This document shows, one piece after another, positions 26,515 to 35,442 of a stretch of 64,000 nucleotides of DNA (positions are counted from its first letter, which is position 1; each line of letters opens with the position of its first letter). The notes under the pieces are model-generated. The model had not been told where the DNA came from. It made no database searches and saw only the letters and a list, made by a program, of their open reading frames with translations. The position numbers were made by a program, and so were the translations under genes. Source of the stretch: Halospeciosus flavus (GTDB lineage: Archaea > Halobacteriota > Halobacteria > Halobacteriales > Halobacteriaceae); contig NZ_CP122312.1 in NCBI RefSeq assembly GCF_029814175.1, positions 2,914,001-2,978,000 on the forward strand, written 5' to 3'.

Positions 26515-26841
26515 CTACTCGCCGCCCATCGGGCCCATCGTCGCCGTGAACACGGCTACGTCGTCGCCCTCGTTGCGGGCGCCGTGGGGGACGCCGCGTT
26601 CGTGGACGACGACGCCGGGCGCCGCGACGGTCTCCTCGTCGTCACCCTGCACCACGACGACTTCCCCCTCCAAGACGTGGAAGGCGTTCGTCTGGTCGCC
26701 GTGTTCGTGGGGTTCGACCTCGGCGCCGGGGCCGAGCGCGAACGCCTTGACGAGCATGTCTTCGGAGAAGTACAGTTCCGCGGTCTCGACCTCACCGGTC
26801 TGCGGCGCGAGGTCGAGGTCTGCGTAGCGATCGAGCGTCAT
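26515..26841 (-). CDS. Cupin domain protein
   Basis: 108 residues, a single small beta-barrel. Metal-binding motif 1 is seen in EVEPHEHGDQTNAFHVLEGEV and motif 2 in GVPHGARN. May be a small dioxygenase, isomerase or binding protein; the substrate is not readable. Ends with GPMGGE, head-on to the CxxC gene. Confidence 0.8.
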   Translation of the reverse strand: MTLDRYADLDLAPQTGEVETAELYFSEDMLVKAFALGPGAEVEPHEHGDQTNAFHVLEGEVVVVQGDDEETVAAPGVVVHERGVPHGARNEGDDVAVFTATMGPMGGE

Positions 26842-26886
26842 ACCCGGACGAAACAGCGCCCGGGGGTTAATGGGTCGGGTTCCAGA

Positions 26887-27177
26887 TTACGCGGCGCTCG
26901 CGTTCCCGGACTCGTTGCCCGCGCCGTCACCGCCAGCGTGGTCGCCTCCGGCGAGACCGCTCACCGTGTCACCGAGGCTGTCGAGCGTGCCGTTCACGAA
27001 CTTCGAGATGGCGTCGTGGATGTCGCCAACGAAGTCAGGGACGGGGCCAGGGAGTTCTCCGGGCGTGCCGGCGTCCGCGTCGCCGCTTCCGCTCCCCTGT
27101 CCGGGCGTCGCGGCGACGCCACCGGTCAGGGCGAACAACGATACGAGCGTGACGAGCGCGACGGTTCTGAACTTCAT
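26887..27177 (-). CDS. Small secreted protein, unknown function
   Basis: 96 residues with a Sec-type signal peptide (FRTVALVTLVSLFALTGGVAA). The mature part is Gly/Asp/Ala-rich with DFVGDIHDAISKFVNGTLDSL, which includes one N-glycosylation sequon. ATG 27177 is chosen because a good Shine-Dalgarno (GGGAGGTG) lies a few bases upstream. Confidence 0.65.
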   Translation of the reverse strand: MKFRTVALVTLVSLFALTGGVAATPGQGSGSGDADAGTPGELPGPVPDFVGDIHDAISKFVNGTLDSLGDTVSGLAGGDHAGGDGAGNESGNASAA

Positions 27178-27274
27178 CACACCTCCCACTCGGGACCGTA
27201 TCCACTTCAACTGTCGAGACCGTAAAACGGAGTTTCGGGCGGGTTTCACCCCGATTAACCCGGATTAACTGTCG

Positions 27275-27604
27275 TTACTGTTCGGCCGTCCCGGTCAACT
27301 CCTCGGCGACCGTCACCGGGCCGAGGAGGTCGGGGTCGAGTGCGAAGTCGAGTTGCCCGCGGACGAACTCGGGGACCGAGTCCGGCGAGTAGACGACCGT
27401 CCGCAGGTCGGGGTTGCGCTCCAGCGCGATGGGCACGCTGGTCGCCTCCTCGACGTTCGTGACGACGAGCAGGTCGGCGTCGTCGATGCCGACCTCCTCC
27501 ATCGCTTGGCCGCTGCCGATTCCTTCGATGCGTTCGACGCTGACGCCGGCCGCTTCGAGTGCTTCACCGAGTCCCCGGTCGGGACCGATGACGATTGCCT
27601 TCAT
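27275..27604 (-). CDS. Rossmann-like small protein (TrkA-N/DUF7126-like)
   Basis: 109 residues with alternating strands and helices: MKAIVIGPDRGLGEALEAAG, then DDADLLVVTNVEEATSVPIA and DLRTVVYSPDSVPEFV. The layout is that of the NAD-binding half of TrkA-N proteins, and I recall it as a haloarchaeal family (DUF7126). No membrane segment or C-terminal ligand domain is present. Function unknown. Confidence 0.65.
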   Translation of the reverse strand: MKAIVIGPDRGLGEALEAAGVSVERIEGIGSGQAMEEVGIDDADLLVVTNVEEATSVPIALERNPDLRTVVYSPDSVPEFVRGQLDFALDPDLLGPVTVAEELTGTAEQ

Positions 27605-27753
27605 GGTAAAACACGAGAACTGGACGTTCTCCTTATATACTCAGACGCGACGCCCCACCAAGTAGTTGGCGTCCCACGCGGAACACACTCGCCGGTCCGG
27701 CGAACGCCCAGCCCCGTAGAAGGCTTATGCCGGTTCGACCGGCACACACACGC

Positions 27754-28608
27754 ATGCCCGCTCCGTCACGTCGCGCCCTCCTCCGGACCGGCGCGCTCGG
27801 CATCGCGACCGCGCTCGCCGGCTGTCAGTCCCGCGACTGGCCCGCCGACGACCCGTTCGGCGGTGGTCGCACCCGGACCACGACCGTCGAAACCCACGCC
27901 GTCGGCGAATCAGTCTCCGTCGGCGACGCGACCGTCACCGTCTCGGACGCCCTCGCGCGCGAGTCCATCGTCTACCCGCTGCTCGACACGCTCGACGTGG
28001 CCGGTCACGGCGGGACCCAGTACCTCCTCGCAGTCGCCGAGACCGAGGGTGGGACCGTCGACCCGAGCGCCTTCGACCTCCAGGTCGGCCCGACGGGCGT
28101 CGAGGGTCGACGGTACCTCGGGACGATGAGTCCGAGCGGACTCCACCCACAGATCGAGGGCGTCGGGCGGGCGTACGACGCCGACACCGGTCGCGGGTGG
28201 GTCGGCTTCCCGCTCGTCGGGGAGACGGAGGAGGGACACGGCCGGATCCGCCTCGGCCACGAGGACGAGACGGCGGTGTGGCGACTCCCCGAGGACGTCC
28301 TCGCTAACCTCGCCGCGCCCGCACCGTCGTTCGACGTCCAAGAGTTGGTCGTCGACGTGAGCAGCGATTCGGACGGGTCGGGCGACACGTTCACCGTCCG
28401 TGTCCGCGTCCGGAACGCGGGCGAGCGCGCGGAGACGTTCCGAGGCTGTGTGAACGTCCACTTCTCGGTGACGAAGGCGTTCGCACTCGACGTCCCGCCG
28501 GGCGAGACCCGCGAGTGGACGTGGAGACACCGCTGGCAGGGGTCGGGAGAGACGTCGGTCGCAGTAAAAACGGTCGGCGGCGAGACGTCGACGACGCTCG
28601 GTGGCTGA
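27754..28608 (+). CDS. Tat-exported lipoprotein, unknown function
   Basis: 284 residues. Tat signal SRRALLRTGALGIATALAG with the lipobox Cys close behind, then two beta-rich regions (about 45-180 and 195-284). The second contains VRVRNAGERAETFRGCVNVHFS, CARDB-like. The start is set by a TATA-like element (AGGCTTATGC, 27721-27730) about 28 bp upstream, which rules out the ATG inside that element. Confidence 0.75.
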   Translation: MPAPSRRALLRTGALGIATALAGCQSRDWPADDPFGGGRTRTTTVETHAVGESVSVGDATVTVSDALARESIVYPLLDTLDVAGHGGTQYLLAVAETEGGTVDPSAFDLQVGPTGVEGRRYLGTMSPSGLHPQIEGVGRAYDADTGRGWVGFPLVGETEEGHGRIRLGHEDETAVWRLPEDVLANLAAPAPSFDVQELVVDVSSDSDGSGDTFTVRVRVRNAGERAETFRGCVNVHFSVTKAFALDVPPGETREWTWRHRWQGSGETSVAVKTVGGETSTTLGG

Positions 28609-28614
28609 CGACGG

Positions 28615-29532
28615 TTACTCGTACTCGATGGTCGCCGGCGGCTTGTGCGTCACGTCGTAGACGACGCGCGAGACCTCGTCGATGGTGCCGGTGACGCGCG
28701 ACTGGATGCGCTGGAGCGTCTCCCAGTCGAGTTCCTGCGCGCGCGCGGTCATGCCGTCGCGGGACTCGACGGAGCGGACGGCGACGACGTGGCCGTGGAC
28801 GCGGTTGTCGCCCTTCACGCCCGTCGCCTTCCCGAGGACGGCGGCGAACGCCTGCCACGGTTCGTACGCTTCGAGTTCCTCCTCGACGATGGCGGTCGCC
28901 TCGCGGGCGACGTGGACCTTCTCGCGGGTGACCTCGCCGACGACGCGGACGGCCAGGCCGGGACCGGGGAACGGCATCCGCTCGGCGATGACCTCCTCGA
29001 GGTCGAGTTCGCGGGCGACCTCGCGGACCTCGTCCTTGTAGAGGTCGCGGAGCGGTTCGACGATGCCCTCGAAGTCCACGGCCTCGGGGAGACCGCCGAC
29101 GTTGTGGTGGGACTTGATGTTCCCCTCCGACTCGATACGGTCGGGGTAGATGGTCCCCTGGACGAGGTAGTCGGCGTCGACGTCGTTGGCGACGACCTCG
29201 AACTCCCGGATGAATTGCTCGCCGATGATCTTGCGCTTCTTCTCGGGGTCGGTGACGCCGGCGAGGGCGTCGAGGAAGCGCTCTTCCGCGTCGAGGATGC
29301 GGAGACTGTCCATGTAGTCGAACTCCTCGCGGATCTGGTCGGTCTCGCCCTTGCGCATCAACCCGGTGTCGACGTACACGGGGACGAGTTGCTCGCCGAC
29401 GGCCTCGTAGGCGAGTGCGGCGGCCGTCGAGGAGTCGACACCCCCGGAGAGGGCGATGATGGCGGTGGAGTCGCCGAGTTCTTCGCGAATCTCTGCGGTC
29501 GCTTCGTCGATGAATTCGTCTACGTTCACCAT
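28615..29532 (-). CDS. guaAB: GMP synthase subunit B (ATP pyrophosphatase)
   Basis: 305 residues: the synthetase half of archaeal split GMP synthase, which adenylates XMP and aminates it to GMP. PP-loop SGGVDSS at 29-35, and the C-terminal dimer domain ending [11 protein letters not shown]. The glutaminase subunit (GuaAA) is not next to it. Its ATG overlaps the pyrG stop (TAATG), so the two nucleotide synthesis genes are co-transcribed. Confidence 0.94.
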   Translation of the reverse strand: MVNVDEFIDEATAEIREELGDSTAIIALSGGVDSSTAAALAYEAVGEQLVPVYVDTGLMRKGETDQIREEFDYMDSLRILDAEERFLDALAGVTDPEKKRKIIGEQFIREFEVVANDVDADYLVQGTIYPDRIESEGNIKSHHNVGGLPEAVDFEGIVEPLRDLYKDEVREVARELDLEEVIAERMPFPGPGLAVRVVGEVTREKVHVAREATAIVEEELEAYEPWQAFAAVLGKATGVKGDNRVHGHVVAVRSVESRDGMTARAQELDWETLQRIQSRVTGTIDEVSRVVYDVTHKPPATIEYE

Positions 29533-31166
29533 TATGCGGTCACCTCGTGTTCGGAGTCTTCGAGAATCGCCTGCAGCAGTCCGACGAACGGCGGACTCGG
29601 ACGTCCCGGTCGCGAACGGAACTCGGGGTGGAACTGCGTCCCGAAGAAGAACGGGTGGTCGTCGTGTTCGAGGATCTCCATGCGGTTGCCGGCCTTCCCG
29701 GAGAAGGTGAGACCCTCGGCTTCGAGGTCGTCGATGTACTCGGGGTTCACCTCGTAGCGGTGACGGTGGCGCTCGGTACACGACGTGTCCTCGTACAGTT
29801 CGTGGGCGAGCGTTCCGGGTTCGATCTCGGTCTCGTGGGCGCCCAGTCGCATCGTCCCGCCGAGGTCTTCGAGGTCGTACTGCTCGGGCAGGAGGTCGAT
29901 GACGGGGTGGTCGGTCTCCTCGTCGATCTCCGAGGAGTGGGCGTCCTCGAGGCCGAGGACGTTCCGGGCGTACTCGACGACGGCCATCTGGAAACCCAGA
30001 CAGAGTCCGAGGAAGGGGACGTCGTTCTCGCGGGCGTAGCGGATGGCCTCCATCTTGCCCTTCGTCCCGCGGGAACCGAACCCGCCGGGGACGACGACGG
30101 CGTCGGCCGACTCCAGGCGCTCGCGGTGTTCGTCGTGCATCTTCTCGGAGTCGACCCAGAGCGTGTTGACTTCGACGCGCTCGTGGAGACCGGCGTGCTT
30201 CAGCGACTCGTGGATGGACATGTAGGCGTCCTCCAGGGCGTACTTCCCGACGAGGGCGACGTCGACGCTCCCCTCACGCTCGCGGGTGACGAGGTCGCGC
30301 CACTCGGTCGAGCGCTCTTCTCGCGGGAGCGCCTCGTCGTCGAGGTCGAAGCGCTCGATGACGTGCTCGTCGAGACCCTCCTCTTCGAGGACGAGCGGGA
30401 CGTGGTAGATGTCCTCGACGTCGGGGTTCGAGAAGACGGCGTCGGTCGGAACGTCGCAGAACAGCGCGATCTTCTCCTTGACGCTGTCTTCGAGCGGGTC
30501 GGGGTTTCGGCCGACGAGGATGTCTGGCTGGAGACCGATACTCCGCAGTTCCTTCACGGAGTGTTGGGTCGGTTTGGTCTTCTGCTCGCCGTTCTTCGAG
30601 TAGGGGACGAGCGTGACGTGGGTGAAGAGGATGTCCTCGTCGTCCTCCTCGTGGGAGAACTGACGGAGGGCTTCGAGGTAGGGCATCCCCTCGATGTCGC
30701 CGACGGTGCCGCCGATCTCGACGATACAGACGTCGGTACCCTCGGCGGCCTCGCGGATGCGGCGCTTGATGTCGTCGGTGACGTGCGGGATGACCTGGAC
30801 GGTGTTCCCGAGGTAGTCACCGGCGCGCTCGCGCTCGATGACCTCCTGGTACACCTTCCCGGTGGTGACGTTGTGGTCGGAGGTCATGTCGGACTCGAGG
30901 AAGCGCTCGTAGTTCCCGAGGTCCAAGTCGACCTCGCCGCCGTCTTTCAGCACGTACACCTCGCCGTGCTGGTAGGGACTCATCGTCCCGGCGTCGACGT
31001 TGAGGTACGGGTCGACCTTGACGGCCGTCACGTCGAACCCGGCGTTGGTCAGTAGGCGACCCAGGCTCGCGGCGGTGATCCCCTTACCCAGGCCGGACAT
31101 CACACCCCCTGTAACGAAAACGAACTTACTCCCCAGTGAGGGGTCGTAGCCGGTCTCCTTCGGCAT
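29532..31166 (-). CDS. pyrG: CTP synthase
   Basis: 544 residues. The N-terminal amidoligase starts [17 protein letters not shown], followed by the GATase domain with catalytic Cys near 389 in GLCLGFQM and His/Glu near 513-515 in FHPEF. Converts UTP to CTP with glutamine. ATG 31166 gives the family-normal N terminus. The downstream partner guaAB overlaps by one base. Confidence 0.95.
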   Translation of the reverse strand: MPKETGYDPSLGSKFVFVTGGVMSGLGKGITAASLGRLLTNAGFDVTAVKVDPYLNVDAGTMSPYQHGEVYVLKDGGEVDLDLGNYERFLESDMTSDHNVTTGKVYQEVIERERAGDYLGNTVQVIPHVTDDIKRRIREAAEGTDVCIVEIGGTVGDIEGMPYLEALRQFSHEEDDEDILFTHVTLVPYSKNGEQKTKPTQHSVKELRSIGLQPDILVGRNPDPLEDSVKEKIALFCDVPTDAVFSNPDVEDIYHVPLVLEEEGLDEHVIERFDLDDEALPREERSTEWRDLVTREREGSVDVALVGKYALEDAYMSIHESLKHAGLHERVEVNTLWVDSEKMHDEHRERLESADAVVVPGGFGSRGTKGKMEAIRYARENDVPFLGLCLGFQMAVVEYARNVLGLEDAHSSEIDEETDHPVIDLLPEQYDLEDLGGTMRLGAHETEIEPGTLAHELYEDTSCTERHRHRYEVNPEYIDDLEAEGLTFSGKAGNRMEILEHDDHPFFFGTQFHPEFRSRPGRPSPPFVGLLQAILEDSEHEVTA

Positions 31167-31244
31167 ACTGTGTCTCCGGCAGGACGGGGGAAAACGATTT
31201 CGGGACGCGCGGGCGGTTGCCACCCCGTGGCACGCGACGCCCCC

Positions 31245-31850
31245 TCAGGCGAGGTGCGCGAGGAGGAACTCGCCGACCGCCTCGGCGACGTGGTCGGTCT
31301 TGCCCACGAAGAAGTGGTCGCCGTCGAGTTCGACCACGTCGTGGCCGAGCGTCCGCGCGCGCCCGACGACCGGTTCCCAGTCGGCCGTCGTGTCCCGGTT
31401 CCCGTAGACGACGCGGACCGGTGCGTCCACGTCCGCCAGCGCGCTCGCGGCGTCGAGTCCACTCTCGACTTCGGCGGTCGGCGCGAGCAGGCAGACGGCC
31501 GCCAGCGGGACGTCCACGGTGGCGGCAGCGAGTGCCGCGATCGCCCCGCCGAAGGAGAAGCCGAACAGTCCCACCTGCTCGAACTCGTCGGCGGCCCACC
31601 GGACGGCGTTGCGGGCGTCCTCGCGCTCGCCGAGTCCCTCGTCCCACGCGCCGTAGTCGAAGCGGAGGCAGGCGACGCCTCGCTCGCCGAGGTAGTCGCT
31701 CACGGCACGGAGGCGCTGGTCGCCGCGGTGGCCGCGGTGCTGTGGGTGTGGCGGGCAGGCGACGACGCACGCGTCGGCCCCACCGTCGGGCGTGTCGAGC
31801 GTCGCCTCGACGTCACGGGCGCCGGGAATCAGGACCGTATCCTCGGGCAT
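31245..31850 (-). CDS. Alpha/beta-hydrolase (dienelactone hydrolase-like), copy A
   Basis: 201 residues. Nucleophile elbow GFSFGG near residue 98; a catalytic Asp in VYGNRD and the C-terminal His in DGDHFFVGK complete a triad. CPPHPQHRGHRGD is near the N terminus. About 40 percent alike by eye to copy B at 32164-32793, with the same order of motifs. Substrate unknown. Confidence 0.82.
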   Translation of the reverse strand: MPEDTVLIPGARDVEATLDTPDGGADACVVACPPHPQHRGHRGDQRLRAVSDYLGERGVACLRFDYGAWDEGLGEREDARNAVRWAADEFEQVGLFGFSFGGAIAALAAATVDVPLAAVCLLAPTAEVESGLDAASALADVDAPVRVVYGNRDTTADWEPVVGRARTLGHDVVELDGDHFFVGKTDHVAEAVGEFLLAHLA

Positions 31851-31884
31851 ACGCGGGTGGTGCGTCCGGCGAGAAGGTAAAGGT

Positions 31885-32091
31885 TCAGCAGCGCTGGCGG
31901 ACTTCGTAGTAGTCGGTGAACTTCACGACGTCGCCCTCGTCGAGGGTCGCCACCTCGGCGTCGACGGCGTCGACCTCGCCGTGCAGGATGGCGTGGAGGC
32001 GGGTCTGGGCGGCCTCGTCGAGTTCGTCGACGTGGTGGACGCGGGCGTCTGCGGGTACCTGTGCTGCGGGTTCGACCGTCAGTTCCGACAT
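31885..32091 (-). CDS. Small VKFT-motif protein between the two hydrolases
   Basis: 68 residues ending DVVKFTDYYEVRQRC, similar to the 69-residue protein at 13995-14204. The middle DELDEAAQTRLHAI and VDAVDAEVATLDEGD segments are shared in pattern. ATG 32091 matches the paralogue in length. It lies between the tandem alpha/beta-hydrolases in the same direction. No function assigned. Confidence 0.65.
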   Translation of the reverse strand: MSELTVEPAAQVPADARVHHVDELDEAAQTRLHAILHGEVDAVDAEVATLDEGDVVKFTDYYEVRQRC

Positions 32092-32163
32092 GGAGTCGTC
32101 GCTACGTGCGTGCCCGATAAAGGTGTGTGGACAGTGCACACGATTGCCGGAACCGCGGACGCC

Positions 32164-32793
32164 TCACTCGGCGTGCTCGACGAGGAACTCGCCGGCCTTG
32201 CGGCCCGCGATTTCGAGGCTCCCGACGAAGAAGTGGCCCGTGTCGACGTTGTTCTCCTCGAGGTTGAGTTCGCGGGCGCGCTCGACGACCGGTTCCCAGC
32301 GGACGCGGTCGTCCTCGGAGGCGTAGACGACGCGGACCGGCACGTCGATGTCTTCGAGTGCGTCGGCGGCGTCGAACTCGTCTTGGTCGCCGATACGGAC
32401 GTCCACGGCGAGCAGCGAGACGGCGACGAGGCGCTGGCCGACTGCGGAGTCCTCGTCGACGTCGGCGGCCGCGAGCGCCGCGACGGTCGCACCGAAACTG
32501 TAGCCAGTCAGGCCGACCTGGTCGTAACGCTCGGCCGCCCAACTGAGCGCCGCGTAGGTGTCGGCGATTTCGCCTTCGCCCTCGGTCCACTCCGCGTAGT
32601 CGAAGCGGAGGACCGCGACGTCGTGGTCGAGGAGGTAGTCGCGGATGGCCTTCAGACGGGGGTCGTCGCGGTCGCCGCGCTTCACGGGGTGGGGCGGTGC
32701 GACGACGGCGACCGCGTCGGTCTCCGTCTCGGGCGTGTCGAGCGTCGCTTCGATGGTCCGCTCTCCGGAGATGGTGACCGTCTCCTGTGACAT
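32164..32793 (-). CDS. Alpha/beta-hydrolase (dienelactone hydrolase-like), copy B
   Basis: 209 residues. Nucleophile elbow GYSFGAT, Asp in VYASEDD, and His in DTGHFFVGS. The shared N-terminal signature is VVAPPHPVKRGDRDD. A tandem paralogue of copy A separated by the small VKFT gene. ATG 32793 starts MSQETVTISG, which aligns with the start of copy A; an upstream in-frame extension is rejected. Confidence 0.82.
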   Translation of the reverse strand: MSQETVTISGERTIEATLDTPETETDAVAVVAPPHPVKRGDRDDPRLKAIRDYLLDHDVAVLRFDYAEWTEGEGEIADTYAALSWAAERYDQVGLTGYSFGATVAALAAADVDEDSAVGQRLVAVSLLAVDVRIGDQDEFDAADALEDIDVPVRVVYASEDDRVRWEPVVERARELNLEENNVDTGHFFVGSLEIAGRKAGEFLVEHAE

Positions 32794-32876
32794 ACACGAT
32801 GCTCCACCCGGACACCGGAAAGTGGTTGTGGCGGGTGGGACCGAGCTTTTTGTCCGCTCCGCCCGAGAGTAGGTGT

Positions 32877-33635
32877 ATGGGACTGCTCTCACGCCTCTCC
32901 TACGTCGTCCGCTCGAAGCTCAACGCGGTGGTCTCGCGCAGCGAGGACCCACAGGAGTCGCTCGACTACTCCTACGAGCGACTGAAAGACCAACTCCGGG
33001 AGGTCGAACGCGGTCTCGCCGACCTCACCGCCCAGAAGAAACGCCTGGAGAAACAGCGCGAGCGCCTCGCACGCAACGTCGAGAAACACAACGAACAGGC
33101 CCGCGAGGCGATGCGTCAGGACCGCGAGGACCTCGCCCGCCGCGCGCTGGAGAAGAAGAACCGAAAACTCGACCAGATCGACGACCTCGACGAGCAGATC
33201 GCGGACCTCGAAGCTTCCCAGCGCGACCTGGAGGAGAAGAAACGCGACCTCGAAGGGCGCGTCGAGGAGTTCCGTACGAAGAAGGAGACGATGAAGGCCC
33301 GTCACCGCGCCGCCGAGGCACAGAAGACTGCCAGCGAGGCGGTGACGGGTGTCGGTGAGGGGACACGGGAGATCGACGAGGCGGTCGAGCGCGCCGAGGA
33401 GCGCACGGAGGAACTCGAAGCGCGTGCGGAGGCCCTCGACGAACTGGAGGAACGCGGCGCGCTCGGCGACCCCCTCGCGGAGGACGACGTCGAGGCCGAG
33501 TTGGGCGAGGTCCGCCGCGAACGCGAGGTCGAGACGGAACTGGAGACGTTACGCGAGGAGTACGGCACGGAGCGCGAGGTGGAGGGCGGTGACGCGGACG
33601 ACGAGAGCGCGGCCGGGAGCGACGACCGGACGTAG
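32877..33635 (+). CDS. pspA: PspA/Vipp1 family (ESCRT-III-like) membrane-remodelling protein
   Basis: 252 residues. The short amphipathic N terminus GLLSRLSYVVRSKLNAVV is followed by a long charged coiled coil (about 25-200) with LDYSYERLKDQLREVERGLADLTAQKKRLE, as in PspA. It is expected to polymerise on the cytoplasmic face of stressed membranes. Membrane proteins follow on both strands (33702, 34851). The acidic tail is haloarchaeal. AGGTG lies just before the ATG. Confidence 0.88.
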   Translation: MGLLSRLSYVVRSKLNAVVSRSEDPQESLDYSYERLKDQLREVERGLADLTAQKKRLEKQRERLARNVEKHNEQAREAMRQDREDLARRALEKKNRKLDQIDDLDEQIADLEASQRDLEEKKRDLEGRVEEFRTKKETMKARHRAAEAQKTASEAVTGVGEGTREIDEAVERAEERTEELEARAEALDELEERGALGDPLAEDDVEAELGEVRREREVETELETLREEYGTEREVEGGDADDESAAGSDDRT

Positions 33636-33701
33636 CCGCCGCGACTGTGGCCGCGACCGCGGCCGTTACCTCTTTCCGCGTCTCCGGGCGTTGGTTCGTC
33701 C

Positions 33702-34844
33702 ATGTCGGAGGGAGCCGATGGGGACGGGAACGAGGACGCAGAAGCGGACGAGGGGAGTGAACGACCGAGCGACACGATGCGCGAGCGGGTGCCCGAGAGC
33801 AGCCGGAAGTTCTGGTTGCTGCTCGACGCCGACCGCACCCTCGTCGCGGGCGGCATCGTCGGTGCCGTCTTCCTCGCCCTGGTCGTGGTCGGGCAGTTCC
33901 ACCCGATTCCGACGCCGACGCTCTTCGCCCAGGAGGACCCGCTGGAGACGCTGTTCCAGGGACTACTCGGCTCCATCATCACGGGCGTCACGCTCGTCCT
34001 GACGTTGAGCCAACTCGTCCTCTCGCAGGAGCAGGGACCGGTCGGTGACCAGCGCGAGCGCATGGAGGGTGCGATGTCGTTCCGGAAGGACGTCGAGGAC
34101 GTCATCGAGGAACCGGTCAGCCCCGCTCAGCCGTCGGCGTTCCTCCGCTCGCTCGTCAAACTCACCCAGCGCCGCGCGGAGGCGCTCTCCGAGGCCATCG
34201 AGGACGTCGAGGACGCCGGGTTGAACGAGCAGGTCGAGACCTTCCTCGACAACCTCCGCGAGAACGCCGAGTCGGTCCAGCGGAACCTCGAAGGTTCGCA
34301 GTTCGGCGAGTTCGACGTCGTGTTCTCCGCGCTCAACTACAACTACTCGTGGAAACTGTACGCCGCCCGGCGGATCCGCGCCGAGAACGAGGACGTGCTC
34401 ACCGACGAGGCGCGGGGGGCGTTCGACGAACTCGTCGACGCGCTCGAACTGTTCGGTCCCGCCCGCGAGCACTTCAAGACGCTCTACTTCCAGTGGGCGC
34501 TCATCGACCTCTCTCGGACGATGCTCTACGCGTCGATTCCCGCGCTGGCGACGGCCGTCACGGGTATCCTCTACCTCGAACCGTCGCTGTTCCCGGGGAC
34601 GGTCCTGGGGGTCCGGACGCTCGTCGTCGTCGTGAGCGCGGCCGTCGCCGTCTCGCTGCTCCCGTTCGCCTTCCTGCTCTCGTACATCCTGCGTATCGTG
34701 ACCGTCACCAAGCGGACACTCTCTATCGGCCCGTTCATCCTCCGGGAGACCGACCGTTCGCAGAGTTTCGACTGGGGCGAGACGGAGGCCGCAGGCGAGG
34801 GCGGGAGCGGCGGGAACGGAAACGAGAACGGGAGCGGGGGGTGA
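33702..34844 (+). CDS. Four-helix membrane protein with a cytoplasmic helical domain, unknown
   Basis: 380 residues. Two hydrophobic helices lie near 45-63 and 86-106, then a long helical soluble region (about 115-275) rich in RRAEALSEAIEDVEDAG-type heptads, then two more helices (about 285-335) and an acidic Gly/Asn-rich tail. It is 66 bp downstream of pspA on the same strand, so a membrane-stress link is plausible. No family recognised. Confidence 0.75.
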   Translation: MSEGADGDGNEDAEADEGSERPSDTMRERVPESSRKFWLLLDADRTLVAGGIVGAVFLALVVVGQFHPIPTPTLFAQEDPLETLFQGLLGSIITGVTLVLTLSQLVLSQEQGPVGDQRERMEGAMSFRKDVEDVIEEPVSPAQPSAFLRSLVKLTQRRAEALSEAIEDVEDAGLNEQVETFLDNLRENAESVQRNLEGSQFGEFDVVFSALNYNYSWKLYAARRIRAENEDVLTDEARGAFDELVDALELFGPAREHFKTLYFQWALIDLSRTMLYASIPALATAVTGILYLEPSLFPGTVLGVRTLVVVVSAAVAVSLLPFAFLLSYILRIVTVTKRTLSIGPFILRETDRSQSFDWGETEAAGEGGSGGNGNENGSGG

Positions 34845-34850
34845 AAGTGG

Positions 34851-35393
34851 TCACTCGGCGGGGACGACCGAGACGACACGGCGGAGCACCTCGTGGACGG
34901 CGACCATCCCGACGACGGCCGCGAGGAATATCGGGACGGCCATCGCGCCCTGCGGGATGCCGAGGGCGAAGATGAGGACCGTCGCGTAGGCCGGCGCGTG
35001 CAGGACGCGGAAGACGGACATCCCGACCGTCGCCGTGACGACGGCCACGACGACGGCCACGACCTGCAGGAGGCCGACGGTCGTCAACGCCGGGAACATG
35101 CGGACCTGTTCGAGCGGTCCGACGAGGACGAGAACCGAGGCGTAGGCCGCGATGGCGCCGATGGCCTGCCCGCCGACAGTCTCGCGGATGAGACCGGTCT
35201 GTGTCTTCCGACTCGCGAGGATGTACGCCGAGGGACCGAGACTCGGCAGGAGGAGCGGCCGGCCGGTCGCCCAGGCGAGGAGGGCGAGACCGCCCATGTG
35301 GGCGGCGACGTACGCCGCGAGGCGGAGACCGAGGGTTCGCTCGGATTCACGGTACCGGTCGAGCACACGACGGACGACGGCCCGCCCGGTCAT
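34851..35393 (-). CDS. HPP family integral membrane protein
   Basis: 180 residues with four to five hydrophobic helices. The HPP-type loop here reads LLLPSLGPSAYIL followed by the conserved SRKTQT and GGQAIGAIAAY stretches. HPP proteins have been linked to nitrite transport in plants and cyanobacteria; the role in archaea is open. Converges with the four-helix protein (6 bp gap). A second HPP domain occurs at 54167. ATG 35393 fits a promoter element about 26 bp upstream. Confidence 0.8.
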   Translation of the reverse strand: MTGRAVVRRVLDRYRESERTLGLRLAAYVAAHMGGLALLAWATGRPLLLPSLGPSAYILASRKTQTGLIRETVGGQAIGAIAAYASVLVLVGPLEQVRMFPALTTVGLLQVVAVVVAVVTATVGMSVFRVLHAPAYATVLIFALGIPQGAMAVPIFLAAVVGMVAVHEVLRRVVSVVPAE

Positions 35394-35442
35394 GGGGTTC
35401 ACGGTTTCCGACGTGTGAGAAAACGAGTGCGGCCGAGTCGGC

